Shown: positions 34,371-46,500 of the stretch, piece after piece
Layout: each line of letters starts with the position of its first letter
How positions within the stretch are numbered: the first letter of the stretch is position 1
NCBI GenBank assembly: GCA_023053575.1
Contig: JAKZAP010000001.1
Location: 8,882,849 to 8,946,848 of the forward strand
DNA: 64,000 nucleotides
Direction: 5' to 3'
Source of the DNA: Branchinecta lynchi
Lineage: Eukaryota; Arthropoda; Branchiopoda; Anostraca; Branchinectidae
The notes under the pieces: model-generated
What the model saw: only the letters and a program-made list of their open reading frames with translations
What the model was told of the DNA's origin: nothing
Databases searched by the model: none
Made by a program: the position numbers and the translations under genes

Positions 34371-35760
34371 TTTGATTATATATTCACTACTCTAGCTTGA
34401 CTGGAAGTAACTTTTGCAATTCGTAAGAATAAGGAAGGTTTTAACGTTGTTAGAAACTTTAAGTTGAAGCCGCAATATTCAATATTCGCAATTTTCGATG
34501 CCTCCAAACATTTCAATTTTGCAAATATTTGATTAAATCTTTCAGTAGCAAATTCGCTTTTTACATTTTTTTTTTCAAAATTTTTCAAGTTTGCGAAATA
34601 TTTCAATTATACGCAATATTCGCAATTTTTGATGCCTCCAAACACTTCAATTTTGCAAATATTTGATTAAATCTTTCAGTTTCAAAATTCGCTTTTTACA
34701 TTTATATATATGCTCTGCTATCGAAAAAATACCAAACAATTTTAGTAAAATTTTGGTCCGGAGGCCCAAAATTTTACCGAATCTAAAAAAGGTGGGGGGC
34801 TTGCTACCCCCCCCCCCCCTTCCGACTCTCCTGCTTACCTTTCGCCTACTCTGTTCTCAAATCTTTCAAAATCAGAATTCCTTTTTTTTTTACTTCAAAT
34901 GAATTTCCAGTTTTGGCCAGTGTCCAGGCAAACTATTTTCTGGCAAGGAGACTAGGTCTGGATTAGGTTCAAAACAGGTTCAGCATGTTTCATTAACCCA
35001 ATATCCAGACTCTATTCAACCATCAAAAAAAACTTTACTTTTGCTGATCTTCTGGTCATGGATGGGTTCCAGGCTAAATATTCTCAGTATTTTTCATGTT
35101 TTCTTTATTTTTTAATTTTATGAAATGTTTCAGTTTTTAAAATTTTTGCAATATGTGATAGGCCTCTGAATGTTTCAATTTTGCAAATATTCTATTAAAT
35201 TTTTCATTTGCAAAATTCACTTTTAACATGTATAGACTGGTGTATCATCAACTGTGTTTAAAGTGACGGTTCACCTGTTCACCATCAATTGTATAATATT
35301 GGGCCTGATTGGGGGACTGGGACAATAATAGCTGCGTTTTTGCATTCCTATGGACTGTAGCTGTAGCAGTTGGCCTGTGTGCTAATAAGGCGTTTTTGCA
35401 CGCTTTTGCCGTAGACTTTGGCCTGTGGGTTCGAACAGCAAAAACACCTTATAAGCTGCTCAAACGGACAGTGGCAGGAAATTTTAAACTCTGAAAAAAA
35501 AAACCAGCTAAACAGCTTTCTTCCTGGTTTAAAACTAGTTTGCTAACTAACCCAATGAGCTTTTCTGGACAAACCTCAACCTACAGCTACAAAAAGTTCG
35601 GGACCAACTGTTAAAAAAAAATTCCCCCAATACAGAGATTTGACAATCAAACAGCAATCATCCACAATACTTACATTTAACTTTGCAAAATTCAGTTTTG
35701 TATTCCAGAATCTCCAGATGCTCAACATCCTCCATTTTTATGGTACTAGCCCTACGTTCC
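34371..35760. repeat. AT-rich region with three copies of a 133-bp unit
   Basis: GATGCCTCCAAACA(T/C)TTCAATTTTGC occurs at 34498 and 34631 (period 133), with a diverged third copy near 35165. No gene supported. The open frame at 35309-35494 overlaps a repeat that partly recurs at 36880-37010 (AAGGCGTTTTTGC). Confidence 0.5.
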
Positions 35761-36840
35761 AGTGCCATATAGCGATCGCAATTTCTGTCTGTCTGTCCAG
35801 GTTTTGCTAGTTTGGGCACTTCCAAACAAGCTAGGACAATGAAACTTGGCAGACATATCAGGAACCCAACCAGAATAACGTATAAATAATCACTTCCCCG
35901 ATCCGACTTTCCCCGGATCCGAGAGTCCGGAAACTAGGAACAAGGGTAGCAAAATGGGTGCAAAAGGGTAATAGGCTGATGTGGTGTCGATCCAATGTCC
36001 TCTTTCAGGGAGGCCCGACACGCTAGCTCACTGCACTATTGAACATTGTATTTAGAACCGAATGGAGGAAAAGGTACAGTTCAAGGATTTTGGTCAATAC
36101 TAAACTAAGCTTTTATCTGACTGTATTCTGCTTTTCCCGAAAGTAAGCTACTTCTGTCCTAATTATATTTTGATAATGTTCCAGATTGGGGCTCCAAATG
36201 GAAATAATCACTTCCCAGATCCGGCCATAGTGGAAGGATGGGGAATCCAGGAACTAATGACATGCAAAACTTTAGAACGGGTGATCAGACGTGAATGAAA
36301 CTTGACAAGTGTCAAGAACAAGTGTCTCAGATGATCAATTTCAAGTATGGAACGAATCCGATTGCTGAGGGGGGGAGCTAGAGGTTGGCGACGGAAATCT
36401 CGTGAAACGCTTAGAGTCGAGAGATCGGGATGGGACTTGCGAGGAAAGAACAAGCATGAGCCGTAGAGAAAATATTGACAAAAGAGGACCCATGTCACAG
36501 TTGGGGGAGTTGGAGAGGGTTTTACACAATTCCAGTGATCACGAGTTGGGGTACTTCCAAATGTGCTATGACCATGAAACTTGGCCGTCCGTGCTATGAC
36601 CATGAAACTTGGCAGGCATGTAAGGGACTCTATCAGATTGACTTAAAAATAGTTCCTCCCCCGATCCGATCGTCGTTGTGGGAGGAACAGTTGTCAGTGA
36701 GTGGAATAACCACTCCAGATTTACTAGATCAAGCCCATTTTCTGTTGAGATGAGTATCGGGAGAGAGATCCAGCCTTGACAACTACAAACCGTATCTGAC
36801 AAACATGCTAACTGTTCTTACAAGTGCCATATGACCTTTC
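35761..36840 (-). repeat. Family A repeat
   Basis: Starts AGTGCCATATAGCGATCGC and CTGTCTGTCTGTCC, then family A units with GAAACTTGGCAGACATATC. Ends near ACAAGTGCCATATGACC. Confidence 0.75.
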
Positions 36841-37234
36841 AGCTCTTGTTGAAAGGAAGAACAGGGTAAGGTCAAGGAGACCGGCATCAAGAAGGCCTTT
36901 GGCCGTAGCCTGTGTATTTCGTTCTTTGGCCGTTGGACTGAGGAGTAAAAACGCCTTATGAGCAAACAGGCTACGGGGAAAGGTTTGCCAAAACACCTAA
37001 TAAGCACAGCTGCTAATCACAGGCGTGCTGTAAGGCATGCAAAAATGCAGCTAATGTCAATGAGCCATTTGTGCCCTGACGCCTGAGTTCCATTCAGAGT
37101 TTTAGACCTACCCCACATAATGTTAATACCAGTTAGGATAAGAATCAAAATGTAATGACATAGGATAGGACCTAGCTAGGACTGCAAAGAAATTTCCTTT
37201 CGACATTTGTAAAGCCTATTTCAAGGCTATGTAC

Positions 37235-37406
37235 AGGACGGGTATCCAAGGTCGAACCTATATAACCTGGAACTTGGGCTAAGAGTCTTAGACAGAAACT
37301 TCAGTGTTCACAGTGAAGAACTCAGAAGGACTGCACTTGAATTTTCCTTTCTACCATTTTAGGCCAGGTTCGAGGTTGTACAAACCCTAGGTTGGATACC
37401 CCTCCT
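37235..37406. mobile_element. Short copy of the GGAGGGGTATCC MITE family
   Basis: Starts AGGACGGGTATCCAAG and ends GTTGGATACCCCTCCT, flanked on both sides by GTAC. It is the same family as 3581-4192, internally deleted. Confidence 0.65.
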
Positions 37407-38860
37407 GTACACCCCATGATGCTGCACATTTGACATTGGCTACTGTGCTACGATTCACTACAGCCACCTGATTCACTACAGCCTGACTACAGCACATACC
37501 TGCTACTGCACATTAGACATTGGCTACTGCACATTCAATCAGGGGTATCTCTCCGTACGAATATTTTGCACCGTGTTCTGCCCAGGTTACATCAACCAAA
37601 GATGGTCAATTATCCTGTCAAACTAACTGAACATACCTTAATAAATATAACCCTTTCCCAAACAAATCTTGGTGATGATCGTGAACCAAAGCAAAACTGA
37701 AAATGCGGAAAGAAGCAGGGGTCTTTCTTGACCGCTAGATGTTCGGACTCGTTTCCTCGGATCGCTGATCAAGCCGTCAGATGGTACGGATGTACAGGCC
37801 TGAAACAGAAGAGTGAATCACTCCTGGTATACCGTTGCACGCGTCAACTCGACGCATGCTTTGGTTGGACACAGAAGACTTCCTTCCTACAACGACATTC
37901 ACGATTTACGCTACGTTGAAGCACACCTCGCACTATTTTCTAAAATATCTGAATAGGGTAAATAAGCTCTATTTTTAACAATTATCCACTGCTTTGGCTG
38001 TTTTAAGCCTTTTCCCAGACCCGTTGACCTCTAGCAAAAACTGGGCAAGATTCAGAAAACCGACTTACGCATCTATAGCATGATACAGGAACACTCGTCG
38101 CCCGTCGGGAGCATATTCCGTATGGAAACATGTGAATCTTGAAAAGTGCAAAGATAAGTCGAGATAAATGAGTTATCGTTAGCGGTTTAGAATTTAACAT
38201 ATGAAATGTGGGTCTCCGGGTTTAACAATTAATGAAGACAGCTACGATTGTAGGTTGCATTGGTATTATTTTACTTTACTTATCAGACCAGGCTGCTCTA
38301 GCATCACCAAACATGGATAACGAAACGGAGTTGCAAAACTTTCAACAATTACCTTCTGAAACTTAAAGCACGTATTTACACCTGAAACAGGTCGCATCTG
38401 TAAGAACTTGAAGATGAGGTTAACAGCGGAATGGACAGAAATTTTGTTTTAGTAGAAGAAGGAATACAAAATTTCACCGAGTCGAAATAAGCGTGACGAC
38501 TGAATTGTTAGTCCCCAGAGACTGCAGCCGCGCTCATTTGACTCACATAACGCTTAAGAGATCTGTTCGAGCTCGAGTTACTCGACTCGTCTGACACTTA
38601 AGGGTTTCAATGTTGATCCCTTTCGGCTTATGTTCCTTCTATTTCTTCGTTTCTTTTTTGTTTCTTGGGAGCTAGCGATAATGGACGGTTAATTGATTTA
38701 CCATGCGCCAAATCCCGATCACTTTTCCGACGGTTGGTCAGTCCAGTTCAGTGCGAGTTAGGGTATACTTCCAGATGTCTCATAAAAATGAATCCAGACT
38801 CCACGTTGAAAAATTCCCAACCCGACGATCCAAGAGCACAAAGGAATTTCATCGCTATCT
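37407..38860. other. Non-repetitive block between the two minus-strand genes
   Basis: A stretch of low repeat content and higher local complexity. It contains the signal-peptide-like frame at 38232. On the minus strand there is a strong donor-like site (AGATGC/GTAAGT, near 38067) and an acceptor-like TTCTGTTTCAG near 37800. It is a natural place for missing 5' exons or the promoter of the KANSL2/INO80D-like gene. No combination gives a convincing protein. Confidence 0.35.
38232..38366 (+). CDS. Candidate small secreted peptide (44 aa)
   Basis: An ATG-to-TAA frame of 44 codons. It has a textbook signal-peptide shape: MKTA start, hydrophobic core IVGCIGIILLYL, and an Ala-x-Ala cleavage site (AALA) near residue 24. 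The remaining 20 residues are acidic and Gln/Asn-rich. It could be a small peptide or the first exon of a secreted protein, but the stop precedes any good donor. It resembles no family I know. Start context is weak (T at -3), and a chance frame of this length is possible. Confidence 0.3.
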   Translation: MKTATIVGCIGIILLYLSDQAALASPNMDNETELQNFQQLPSET

Positions 38861-38865
38861 CCAGT

Positions 38866-39660
38866 TTTTATGTGCCATGCGATCGCAATTTCTGTCCGTC
38901 CGTCAGTCCGGGTTTTGCTAGTTCGGGAACTTCCAAATAAGCTAGGACGATGAAACTTGGCAGGCATATCGGGGACTCCAAATGATTATGCTGGAATTAG
39001 TCACTTCCCCGATCCGAGCATCGTGGGGGGAGTGGAGGGAGGGGGAATCCGGAATCTTGAGATATTTATAACTCTTGAACGGGTGATCGGATCTTAATGA
39101 AACTTGGTATTTGGAAAGACCTCGTGTCTCAGACGATCCACATAAAATCCGGACCAGATCCGGTGACTTCGGGGGAGCTGGAGAGGGAAACCGGAAATCT
39201 TGAGAAAAGTTTAGAGTGGAGGGATCAGGATGAAACTTGGTGGGAAGAGCATGCTCAAGTCCTAGATAAATCACTGACATGACCGGACCGGGTACGGGGA
39301 GTTGGGGGGGGGGGGAATCCGGATTTCTGATTATCTGTGTTCGGTAATTCCTGATGTACTACGACGATGTAACTGGGCTGGCCTATCAGGGACTTGAACA
39401 AACTGACTAGACAATAGGGAACCTTGAGGTATTTATAACTCTTGAACGGATGATCGGATCTTACTGAAACTTGGTGTTTGGAAAGACCTCGTGTCTCAGA
39501 CAATCCACAGAAAATCCGGACCGGATCCGGAGACTTCGGGGGGGGGGGGGGTGACCAGATTTTCCTAAAAAAGCTTCGACCTGAGTGAAACTCGACAACC
39601 GGTACGAGAAGATGCCTTGGATAATCTGTTATTAGTCCGACCGCCAGGTCCTGAAAATGT
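38866..39660 (-). repeat. Family A repeat
   Basis: Starts TATGTGCCATGCGATCGC and TCCGTCCGTCAGTCCGG, then GAAACTTGGCAGGCATATCG and repeated GGTGATCGGATCTTAATGAAA units at 39078 and 39449. Confidence 0.75.
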
Positions 39661-39689
39661 GACACCCCCCTAACCCAAACGGTACAGTG

Positions 39690-40060
39690 GGTTTAAAAGT
39701 GGATTCCGACCAGATCGAACACGCCGATTCCGAATATGCCGGGAACTGGTTCCGGAAACGATGGCTTAAAGTAGAAATGAAGCTCGATGCTCTTCCATTA
39801 TTTCCTCTCTATAAGAAGTATCGCTCTCAAACACAGTAGGTTGAAAAATGGATTTCGAACTAATCGAACCCGCTTATTCTGAATATGCCGATAATAAATT
39901 CCGGAATAGGTGGCTTAAAGTCGAAATGAAGCCTGATGCTCTTCCATTATTTCTTCTCACTAATGAGTACAGCTATCAAACACAGTGGTTGAGAAATGGA
40001 TTACAACCAAATCGAACCCGTTGATTATGAATATACCGTTCATAAATAAGTAGACCTGAA
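39690..40060. repeat. Short tandem repeat, about 149-bp unit
   Basis: TGGCTTAAAGT(A/C)GAAATGAAG recurs at 39762 and 39911, with a third decayed copy. Each unit includes CGAACACGCCGATTC-like and GATGCTCTTCCATTATTTC stretches. Confidence 0.6.
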
Positions 40061-40691
40061 ACCTGATAAGTTATTCTCCTCCTCAGAAACAAGTGCCATC
40101 ATCTGGTATAGTGTGTTACTGTCGGCAGAAAAGTTATTCTAACCAAATTGAACCCGCTGATTCCGTGTGCCAGGAATACACACTCGTTGATTAAGGATGT
40201 GATGCGCGTCTGTTCTTTAATAACCTAAGTTTGCTGGAAGGAATCAACAACTACAGGGATTACAACTGGTTCAAATAATATGCTCGTGTATTGAAATGTC
40301 GCACGAAATATCTAAAGCACAAAAAGACGAGTTAAATGGGACACACAAATCTCAAAACTTGCCAACGTTGCTTCACAAAATGAAATTCCCTATTCTTCAT
40401 CCGAGTCGACAGAGCACCTGCCCCCCATACTAACATTTTCGCGGCAACAATCGAGGTAGTGTAAAAACGAGGTCTTGTACCCCTCCTGTACCCCTCCCTA
40501 AGAAATTCGTCGGGTGCACCCGAGAAGTTCAAGTCTTGTCGGTACAACAGGTTAATTAACGTCCATTCGTCTTCCCATCAGGTTCTTTAGTACCATTTAC
40601 TACACATTCTACTATTTACCACAAACCTGCATTGTTCGCACTCAAGTAACTGTTCACATAATAAACGACCAGACAGACTGAGCTGCAACCA
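40061..40691. other. Unassigned intergenic DNA
   Basis: No repeat or gene recognised. The 71-codon minus-strand frame at 40332-40547 has no similarity I can name. Confidence 0.4.
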
Positions 40692-40835
40692 AGGCCGTAT
40701 CCCCCCCCCCCCCCCGAAACATAAAAAAATCATAATTTGTATAGGCTTTTCCCTCTGATCTATCTGTTTTTTTACTATTTTTGTCGGACCAGCAGGCCCC
40801 CCCCCCCCCGAAACAAATTCCTGGATACGTTCCTG
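40692..40835. mobile_element. Short MITE with target-site duplication
   Basis: Ends AGGCCGTATCC.. and ..GGATACGTTCCTG, flanked by GCTGCAACCA on both sides (40682-40691, 40836-40845). The interior holds C-runs around AAACATAAAAAAATCATAAT. The same family interrupts the LINE at 56574-56740. Confidence 0.65.
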
Positions 40836-41324
40836 GCTGCAACCATGGGTAAAAATCATCGTATTACCATGCCAAGTTCAGCTACATTATTTCCCCTGTT
40901 AATAGTCAGAAATCAAATATTTTGCCTTTTACGGCGTTCTCTGAGTAAGTAGCAAGAAAGTCTGATCTTTAGTTGCTTTTACTGTCATGTTTGTTTCGCA
41001 ATTTTATCTCCTCTTCCGTGTCTCCTCTGTAGGGTTAACTAATTAGCGGCGATTCTTGCTTGTGCGCACTACCTGTAGAGCAATGCTCAACTAAAATAGG
41101 TACTTTTCGAGAAGGGGTCTAACACTTCCAAAAAGCAAGTATAAACGAAAACAAAAAAGTGTTTTTAGGAGTTAAGCCAGCGTCGGATACCACAGTTCCA
41201 AGCATATTCTGAATCAGGATTTTTTTGGCTTACAAAATGGTATCGTCAGACTGACTGTACCTTTTGGGTCGGGTGTTTTCGAAAAGCACTATCAGATATT
41301 AGCACTATCAGATATGGGAGGAGC

Positions 41325-41540
41325 AAGTTATTTACCGACTGGCTGGTAATTTTTACTGTCTTTTTTTGCGGAAAAATCGACCGTTTTTAAGAAAAATCGA
41401 CCATTTTTAAGAAAAAACGTTTCCCAAAAAAATCGATTCTTTTTACGAAAACTCGTGAAAAATCTATTTTTTTTACCGGCTAGCCGACAACTTCGTGGAG
41501 AGGGGGTGCATCCACCCCCCCCCTCAGTGACGCCCCTGTA
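41325..41540. mobile_element. C-rich CAGGGGCGTC-ended MITE (copy 3)
   Basis: TTTACCGACTGGCTGGTAAT, AAGAAAAATCGACC repeats, and the terminal CTCAGTGACGCCCCTG. Confidence 0.55.
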
Positions 41541-41619
41541 TGCTAGTGTTAAAGCACATCTGAAAAGACTTAAATTCAGGACACTCATACAATAAATATT
41601 CTTTGAGCCCAAGTTGACT

Positions 41620-41785
41620 TTGAAACATTTATTCAAACAATGTTTACAACGGATACGTCAGCTATGATTCTTCATCAGCAATATTTCGGCCCTTCTTGGC
41701 AAGGGTCCTCGTCAGGCTGTCAATTTCTATGACGAGGACCCTTGCCAAGAAGGGCCGAAATATCGCTGATGAAGAACTCATACAA
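41620..41785. repeat. Hairpin repeat with hammerhead-like core (copy 2)
   Basis: Inverted repeat. The minus-strand arm reads CTGACGA (41715-41709), then the CCCTTGCCAAGAAGGG hairpin, then GAAA (41687-41684). The plus-strand arm carries the same hairpin with ATGACGA. It is preceded by ATTCAAACAATGTTTAC, which also occurs at 3.44 kb. Confidence 0.6.
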
Positions 41786-41924
41786 CTCGAAAATGATCTC
41801 TTTTATGTTTAAGATATTCTAAAAGCGAACTTCTCGTCTTCATTTGCTGTGTATATAGCATCTTCTGTCGCGTAGAATCAAATTCTGCAAACCAGTTTTA
41901 AGTTGCAATTCTTCAGATGTAGCT

Positions 41925-43006
41925 CACTGTAGCTTTAACTGCTTTAGTTTTCGGCATGAAAGTACAGTGTGTCGAGTGACAAATAACACGGTACACGGTA
42001 CTTTCATCATGAAACAAAACTACATCAAATCACCCGAAAAACGCAACTCAAGTCTCGTCGGCGAACCTGGCGTCTTTTTCTATATCTGTAAACTCCTGTC
42101 AGGCCAAGACCAAAAGTTCATTATGTCCGTAAATCCGGATTTTTTTTTAACGCACTGGCAAATCTGTTTTCCTCGTTTCGTTTCTGAGGAAGTGTGTTCT
42201 GAACGTGAAAATTACTTTTTTTGCTACTAGTTCGGAGCAAATCTACTTTCTTTTCTATGGGCTTTATTTTGTCACTTTTTTGATGGACAGAGGCGTGATT
42301 TTATAGCTATTCTTTATTTTTCATTGGGATCGCAAAATGACGCTCTGCTCCTCGGCTTACGTCCATAAATCGGGATTTTTTTTCAGGAATTACTTTTGTT
42401 TGCTTTAATACGGAACAAATCTACTTTGTTTTCTGTGGCCACTATTCTGTCACTTTTTTCGACGGTCAGATTTGTTATTTCAAAGCTGTTTTTTCCTTAT
42501 CAATGGGATTGTAAAAAGAACGTCTCCTCCTCGGCGTTTCACAAAATTTCGCCTGTGGCACATTTCATAGTATTCTCTACTTAGAAGAACGGTGTGTCAT
42601 TTACTTGGCGATTAGGCTTGGAACTTTTTAGATTTGAAACATATTAAAGGCTGGCTAGAATCTGTCTAGACAAAGGCAGATTAAAAAAAAATCGCCTGCG
42701 GCGCTTGCTTTAATTTGTCCCGGGTACAGGCGTTGAAAGCTTTCCTCTTATGCGAAAGTTGAAATGTAAACCTGAGGCTATGAAGGTATGTGTACAAAAA
42801 TTTTGATTACAAGAATAATTTCAGCTGATGCATTGCAGCTAGTTTTACACCAGCTCTATTATTTGTTGGTGGGGAATGTGCGCCATTGCCGCATAGTCGC
42901 AACAGTTCATTTTTGTTGGTACTTGCGAGTCGTATATTACGATCTATGAGTCGTTGAAATGAAGGGTCTCACCCCCCCCTGCCCTCAGTGCTTCGGGCCA
43001 CCCCTG
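41925..43006. mobile_element. hAT-type element fragment (same family as 5291-9753)
   Basis: Inverted copy of the left 1 kb of the hAT-type element. It shares CGCCTGTACCCGGGACAAATT (as complement) and CAAAATTTCGCCTG, and ends TTCGGGCCACCCCTG at 43006. Confidence 0.75.
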
Positions 43007-43326
43007 GGCACAGCACTGCAATTCCTCAGGAAAACTGGCAGCTGTCAACACCCAGTGCAGAAAGCTATACTCGTTTCACCAATAGGTTTAATGAGCTATC
43101 GACACGACTACAAGAACAACAACAGACTAAGCACGAAAGTGTATCTCAGAAGAGTAAACAAAAAAAATCAGTGGAAGGATTATAACGAGAAATCGCGCTA
43201 AATACAAGAACGGAATACAACAATTAGACAAAACTGTTTGCCATGGTAAATTCTACTGAGGTGTCGAGCATGCGACAGCGTAGGCTAGCCATAACGACTC
43301 AATATCCACCCAACAACATAATAAGC

Positions 43327-43533
43327 TCACAACTGATATAGTCTGAATCTCCTGACGACAGAATCAGGGTCTGAACTGAGGGTCCTCACGCCTAACCTGT
43401 CAGAAGTTATTTCTTCAGGGTTTATTCTATAGGTCTCAATTTTCCCAGCACCAGGATCCTGTGGCTGTTTTTCACGAAGTTCCCCGGCCGGCAGCATATT
43501 CCCAGGGTCTCGGATTGTCCTCCAATGAAAGAA
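43327..43533 (-). CDS. DNAJC12: DNAJC12-like exon 3 (C-terminal tail)
   Basis: Acceptor CATTTCGTTTCAG, 68 codons, TGA. Starts FFHWRTIRDPG and ends SVVRRFRLYQL. Confidence 0.85.
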   Translation of the reverse strand, partial: FFHWRTIRDPGNMLPAGELREKQPQDPGAGKIETYRINPEEITSDRLGVRTLSSDPDSVVRRFRLYQL

Positions 43534-46500
43534 CTGAAACGAAATGAAAGTTAGGTGTGACATAGTCAAAGGGTGGTATCCTATATGTTTATATCTTACG
43601 CCAGGTCTTGGGTGATATCCAGCGAGTAACTGTGTAATATTCGACATGTTCAAGTTTTTTTGTTTTTGGGATCCCAAAACGTAAGTGGAGAGATACCTAT
43701 GACATCGTAAAGTTGTCCGTCTGTCCGTCCGTCCGTCTGTTAGCACGATAACTCTCGAAGGGGTTGAGATATTTTGATCAACTTGGCATGAGGACTCTTT
43801 AGGTCAAAGTACAGGTCAAGTTCGAAGATGGGCTATGTAGCTCTATATTTAGGGGTGGGGAGGGGTTTAAAGTTAAGGGGAACAAAAAATATTTTATATT
43901 AAATTTATTTTCTCGCCAGACAAATAGTTCACCCGGAATCCGGCGAAAACCGGAATATTTGTGAAAAGTAATATGAAGTTGATTGGAGGTTCGATTTAGG
44001 GGCAAGGAAACGTGGTTAGTCCGAATATGAAAATTATTTTTCCGCCAGACAATTAGTTCGGCCGGAATCCGGCCAAAACCGGAGAATTTGTTTAAAGTAA
44101 AAGTTTTATTTAAATTTGATAAGATGTTCGATTTGCGGGTAAGTAGACATGCTGAATTCGCATATGACAACCATTTTCTCACCGGACCTATAGATAGCTC
44201 GGAATCCGGCTGAAACCGGAAAATTTGTTAAAAGTAAAAGTTTAATTGGAAGTTGATTAGAGGTTGGATGTAGGATAGGGGTAAGGAGACATGCTGAATT
44301 CGTTTTTGAGCTTTATGTTTTCGCCGGACAAGTAGTTCCGGAATTCCGCCGAAACCGGAAAATTGGCAGAAGTTTCGGAAGTTTCGCAGGAAGTTTCGAT
44401 CTGCTCCGTCAAAATAGATTTGACTTAAAGGGGGTAAACACACATGCTGAATCCATATCTGAACTTGGTTTTCTCATATGATTAGCTATTTTGCCTTAAT
44501 CTTTTTCTAAATTTTAATAGTAAAAGCGTTCAAGGAGTCTGGCGAAGACTGGATCTGGCGAAGACAAGACCCAATTGTCTGGATCAAATTTGAACTTTTG
44601 GGATCCCATCGAAACCTTTGCTCTTGTTTTTTCACGTTGCCTCTTTCGCCAAGGGTGAAATGTTTCAGTAAGGAGTGCTCGTTTAACCAGCCGGTCATCT
44701 GGGAAGCCGGACGACGTGACAACGCCAACGTGGACGACGGGTTTTGACTGCTGCAGTCAATGATGCCATTTATACCGCATTCGCGGTATAATACCGTGAT
44801 TCTGAAGGAAATAGCGCATAAACTTTTGATTATCCGAATACCGAAATTATACAGCGAAATAGCGAGACGGAAATTCCAGCGTTGGAGAAATCAACTTCAT
44901 AAGAATGATATAGGAAGAAAGATTTTAAAGGACTTATCTTACCTATAATACTAATACAACCTACTTCCATAATCACGCCATATATTTCTAAACCCGGAGA
45001 CCCCAATTTCGTACGGTACATTCTAACCCTTCTGCAAATGACCTTTTTTGTCTTAATTAAGAAAAGATTACCTACTCTCTCCAAAATATAAAAATCCGCG
45101 CCATTCCAGCATATCGTGAACTTTAATGCGTTTTGGTTTGAGGATACGGCGGAAATACACATTTCACGAGGCCGGCACCGCGAAGCGGTGACTGTCGAGT
45201 GGCAACATCGGCTACAGCCCTTGAGTGTTGCAGACTCGACGGATGGAGATGAGGCACATAACTCAAAAATTGCAATGTAATATAATGATTCACAAATGCT
45301 CACTTGTTCCCGTTTATACCATATTCTGTAGACCAAGCAAGCGAGGTACAGGGCAATTGTGGTGGTCTGAGACTTCCGCTAGATTATGCGCCAGTTTAAT
45401 TTTGCGACTTCTAATAAAACTCACTTCACTTTCCAGAGATTATTTGGCTAGAAAAGCGGAGCAAATTGTTCTGGAAAGCGACTCCAACAAGAGAGCGGAA
45501 AATGAATTCGAAAACTCCACGAGACTGTCGCGTGGCGGATTTTCGCTTTGCATTTCGGTAAAGGACTCGCGGTACTTACAAGACTAATGTAACATATTTC
45601 CGTAATACACTATCCATTTAAAACTCGAGACCCAAATTTCATACAGTATAGGCGACCCCCATAAAAACACTACAGTTATTTTTACACTGTTTTTTTGCTT
45701 TTCGATACGTGTCATGCTCCTCCGACGTCTTGGTAACGTCTGAAAGACAAAGCCTAGTTTTAAAGTAGCCAACTGGTTTAAAAATATGGAAGAATATCCT
45801 TCAGCCCAAGCTGACTGCGAATCAGATTTGACAATGCAAAACGGATACGACAGCTGAACTTTCATTAGAGCTACATTTCGCCTTCTCCGGGCTCAAGTTG
45901 GAAAAACGAACTTGTGAAAAAACTGAAGAGGCTGCTTTGAGCCTGAAGAGGACCCTTGCCGAGAAGGGCAGAAATACAGCTCCAATAAAATTTCAGCTGA
46001 CGCATCCGTTTTGCAATCAAAAATGGAACAGTAATAGTAAACAATTCGAGGTGTACTTCAAGCGAATCCGTGAGAGAGACAATATCACCCTTCTGTCTGA
46101 TATAGGCTAGTACGCGAAAGCTGCCCAAAACTTAAAGAGTAGAATAATAAATTACCAAAGCTCCTTTGTTCATGTTTCTCCATGTTCTATAGTCAACCCT
46201 GATACCACTTTCTCGCCACCTATCGTAAATCGCACGTTCAGAAGGGTTTGTTAACACTTCTTTCGCTTCCAGAAGTAACTGGAAGTCCTCACAGTTTGCC
46301 CTCTTGGTTTTGTCAGGATGAGTTTTCAAAGCCAGAATTTTAAATTCTGCCTGAATCTGCTCCTCCTAAAAGACAAGAACAAAGTAGGGAAAATGCTGCC
46401 CTTAAACTCATACCTTATCTATCTCCGCCCAATGGCCTATTTTTTGCTTACATTATTATAACTATTAAACAAAAATAAATTTGGGGAGCAGGAGGATGGG

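Noticed and set aside
37620..38070. 5' exons of the KANSL2/INO80D-like gene
   Set aside because: Good-looking splice sites exist on the minus strand, but every phase-compatible joining gives a stop or a sequence without the expected zinc domain.
40332..40547. 71-aa minus-strand frame
   Set aside because: Ordinary composition but no similarity known to me, no splice context and no start context; not enough to call.
44830..45336. 168-aa minus-strand protein
   Set aside because: No recognisable domain. It lies in a DNAJC12 intron within a diverged duplicated segment, and composition is not clearly protein-like.
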